Assembly (NCBI GenBank): GCA_013329355.1
Contig: DUKK01000128.1
Span: forward strand, 1-6,693
Length of the DNA stretch: 6,693 bases
Reading direction: 5' to 3'
Source of the DNA: Candidatus Poseidoniaceae archaeon
Lineage (GTDB): Archaea; Thermoplasmatota; Poseidoniia; Poseidoniales; Poseidoniaceae
Of the stretch, positions 5,209 to 6,693 are shown in pieces. The notes under the pieces were generated by a model. The model did not search any database, was not told the origin of the DNA, and was given only the letters and a program-made list of their open reading frames with translations. The position numbers were made by a program, and so were the translations under genes. How positions within the stretch are numbered: position 1 is the first letter of the stretch; every line of letters begins with the position of its first letter.

Positions 5209-6290
5209 ATACACTCTACAAGCGCGTTAATTGAATGTTCCCAGCCTAGTTCTTGCTCAGCGAAATTGCGTGATGCTTGTGACAGTTTTGAGATTTCACG
5301 TTGTGTAAGTTTAGAGAGCCAAGCAATGCAATCTTGGTGAAAGTCATATTGCGGAACTAATTTCATCCAATCGTAATTATTGTCATCAAATCTATGCCCA
5401 GCATGGTCGACGCCGAAAATCAATAACCCGCTCGCACAATATTCGCTGCGTTTCAATGGGCTAGAAATCGCCCAAACGTCAAGTTCAGGCATGGGCAGTA
5501 ATCCTATCGTCGAATCCCGCAAATGTTCTGCAACTTCGTCCAGCGACATTTGTGGATATACTGATATTGAGTTCATATCGGCTGCAATAGCAGATAACTG
5601 GGTGTAACAGTCACCATCGCCAATTAATTTCAACGACACATCAATACCGGCGGACTGACATTTTCTAACCAACATGGGCAACGCTAGGATGCCGCGATGC
5701 TTGTCTAACCTACCGTGATAGACTAGTTTTAGACCACTAATCGTTGCGGCAGGCGCAAAAGTGTCAAGGTTAACTCCAGCAGGTAATTGGGTAAATTTGG
5801 TTGAATCCACTGCAACTCGAGATTGCACAAACTGTTGATGCTTTGGTGAGACAACAACGCCCTTTGAATGCTTATGCTTTGCAACCAATCTCCAAGCTCT
5901 TCGCCATACTGACCATTGCAACTTAGCTAGTAGTCCGACATCGGCTGGAGGGCTACGATCTAGTAGTATCCACGGTATATTCTTCTTGGACAACACAGGG
6001 CATAATTGTGTGATTAATCGCCAATCGACCACTGCTACCGTTGGCTCGGAGTGGTCATCACCTGACAGCCATTTTGCCATATTTTTTGCTAGTGAATAGC
6101 CTTTCAATCCAGCAATTTGACTACTTTTTATTCCTACATGGCGCCAAGATGTATCGCTATCTGGAATTGAAGAATCCTCGTTGATTAAGTGAACGTCGAG
6201 CCCACTGTTTGTTAGCCCATTTGCTAACTCTCGCTGAGAGGTAAAACACATATCAGAGTAAGAGTTTGCTGAAAACCACAAAATTCTCAT
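5190..6290 (-). CDS. GT4-type glycosyltransferase with SPLK-x-x-EY motif (GT-B fold)
   Basis: This encodes 366 residues. The N-terminus MRILWFSANSYSD (1-13) is a typical GT-B first strand and loop. The C-terminal donor domain has LPAGVNLDTF (169-178, family 'GVDt..F'), LVYHGRLDKHRG (189-200), LKLIGDGDCY (220-229) and GLLPMPE (263-269) followed by SSPLKRSEYCASG (276-288). This last motif, with Lys280 and Glu283, marks the GT4 subgroup seen in exopolysaccharide and LPS-type clusters and contacts the donor nucleotide. The middle segment W126-K140 is rich in Trp, Arg and Lys and may touch the membrane surface. The gene begins 4 nt after the epimerase stop, so the two are almost certainly one operon. 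A GGGG-containing sequence just upstream could be a weak SD. Its stop lies inside the end of the convergent glycosyltransferase gene. It resembles but is not a close copy of that neighbour. The substrate is unknown. Confidence 0.9.
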   Translation of the reverse strand: MRILWFSANSYSDMCFTSQRELANGLTNSGLDVHLINEDSSIPDSDTSWRHVGIKSSQIAGLKGYSLAKNMAKWLSGDDHSEPTVAVVDWRLITQLCPVLSKKNIPWILLDRSPPADVGLLAKLQWSVWRRAWRLVAKHKHSKGVVVSPKHQQFVQSRVAVDSTKFTQLPAGVNLDTFAPAATISGLKLVYHGRLDKHRGILALPMLVRKCQSAGIDVSLKLIGDGDCYTQLSAIAADMNSISVYPQMSLDEVAEHLRDSTIGLLPMPELDVWAISSPLKRSEYCASGLLIFGVDHAGHRFDDNNYDWMKLVPQYDFHQDCIAWLSKLTQREISKLSQASRNFAEQELGWEHSINALVECIQSLND

Positions 6291-6294
6291 CTAG

Positions 6295-6693
6295 TTAACC
6301 CCGCAACTCGAATTCGACTAGTGATTTGATGCCTTGTGCCAAACTGACTTTAGGAGACCAGCCAAACGAATTTACTGTTTTCGATATGTCTGCACATGAT
6401 GAGGTTATATCACCACTACGTTTTCTTTGATACTTGATTTCAGGAATTTCAATATCATTATCGGTTTGTGATATTGAGGTTTTTATGATTCTGAGTAATT
6501 CATTAATCGAGGTCTCGGTTTGAGTTGCGACATTGTATACCCCGTTTTTGGGATTATTACTGTTTACTAAAATATGGATTATCAAGTCGACGACATCTGA
6601 TACGGCAATGAAGTCCCTGCTCTGGCTACCATCTCCGAAAATGATCGGTGATTGACCGGAGATTATTCGCTGAATGAAGGAGGGAATTACCGC
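6295..6693 (-). CDS. NAD-dependent sugar-nucleotide epimerase/dehydratase, C-terminal part (5' end outside window)
   Basis: The frame is open to the right edge and gives 132 residues from the C-terminus of an extended short-chain dehydrogenase (GalE/WbpP/RmlB-like). It begins AVIPSFIQRIISGQ, continues with IIFGDGSQSRDFIAVSDV (the family 'GDG-Q-RDF-yV-DV' substrate-binding segment), then GVYNVATQTETSINEL (family 'G-vyNvg-g---s--el') and RSGDI with ADISK and FGWSPKVSLAQGI (family 'r-GD----aD---a---LGw-P---l--Gl'). The Rossmann NAD-binding part and the catalytic YxxxK lie outside, so epimerase and dehydratase cannot be separated; the RSGDI/ADISK pattern favours a UDP-hexose(NAc) 4-epimerase. It is the upstream member of an operon with the GT4 gene 4 nt away and may make that enzyme's donor. 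Visible starts inside this frame, such as TTG at 6583-6585, are internal. Confidence 0.93.
   Translation of the reverse strand, partial: AVIPSFIQRIISGQSPIIFGDGSQSRDFIAVSDVVDLIIHILVNSNNPKNGVYNVATQTETSINELLRIIKTSISQTDNDIEIPEIKYQRKRSGDITSSCADISKTVNSFGWSPKVSLAQGIKSLVEFELRG

Noticed and set aside
5380..5607. Open frame of 75 codons on the plus strand inside the leftward GT4 gene
   Set aside because: It is a shadow of a gene with clear GT4 motifs and has no SD or recognisable content.
2904..6693. Mobile element explaining the alternating glycosyltransferase genes
   Set aside because: No transposase, integrase, terminal inverted repeats or attachment-like direct repeats are visible in the window.

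Overview
The window looks archaeal, most likely a marine Thermoplasmatota-type euryarchaeon (Poseidoniales/Marine Group II or a relative). The evidence is a type 2 (archaeal/eukaryotic) methionine aminopeptidase, a class III (archaeal type IV pilin) signal peptide with an AVSPVIATILMVAITV core, an archaeal TATA-like box with a Shine-Dalgarno (SD) site before the pilin, and apparently leaderless neighbouring genes. The lineage is inferred from family resemblance, not from a marker gene.

Bases 1-1983 are a tight rightward cluster. It holds the proline-rich C-terminal tail of a gene that enters from the left, a 91-residue protein whose C-terminal half resembles half of a TATA-binding-protein fold, a Sua5/YrdC-family protein (threonylcarbamoyl-AMP synthase, for the tRNA modification t6A), and a type 2 methionine aminopeptidase. 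Gaps are 9 nt and 9 nt, then a 22-nt overlap, so co-transcription is likely. The theme is information processing: tRNA decoding and nascent-protein N-terminus trimming.

Bases 1984-2338 are non-coding. They contain a dyad that could end the first operon, small palindromes, and a complete promoter and leader for the next gene (TATA-like box, 5-bp leader hairpin, strong SD). Bases 2339-2806 encode a small acidic pilin-like protein with four cysteines and extreme use of the Leu codon CTA, both consistent with an abundant secreted or surface protein. A strong GC hairpin with a T8 run follows it.

Bases 2904-6693 are a glycan-assembly island with alternating gene directions. There is a leftward membrane-anchored family 2 glycosyltransferase, a rightward GT4-type glycosyltransferase divergent from it, a leftward GT4-type glycosyltransferase whose 3' end overlaps the previous gene by 19 bp, and the C-terminal third of an NAD-dependent sugar-nucleotide epimerase/dehydratase 4 nt upstream of that last gene. 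Together they could supply a sugar nucleotide and add several sugars to a surface glycan. The island adjoins the pilin, which suggests envelope biology, but the pilin has no N-glycosylation sequon, so a direct enzyme-substrate link is not supported by the sequence.
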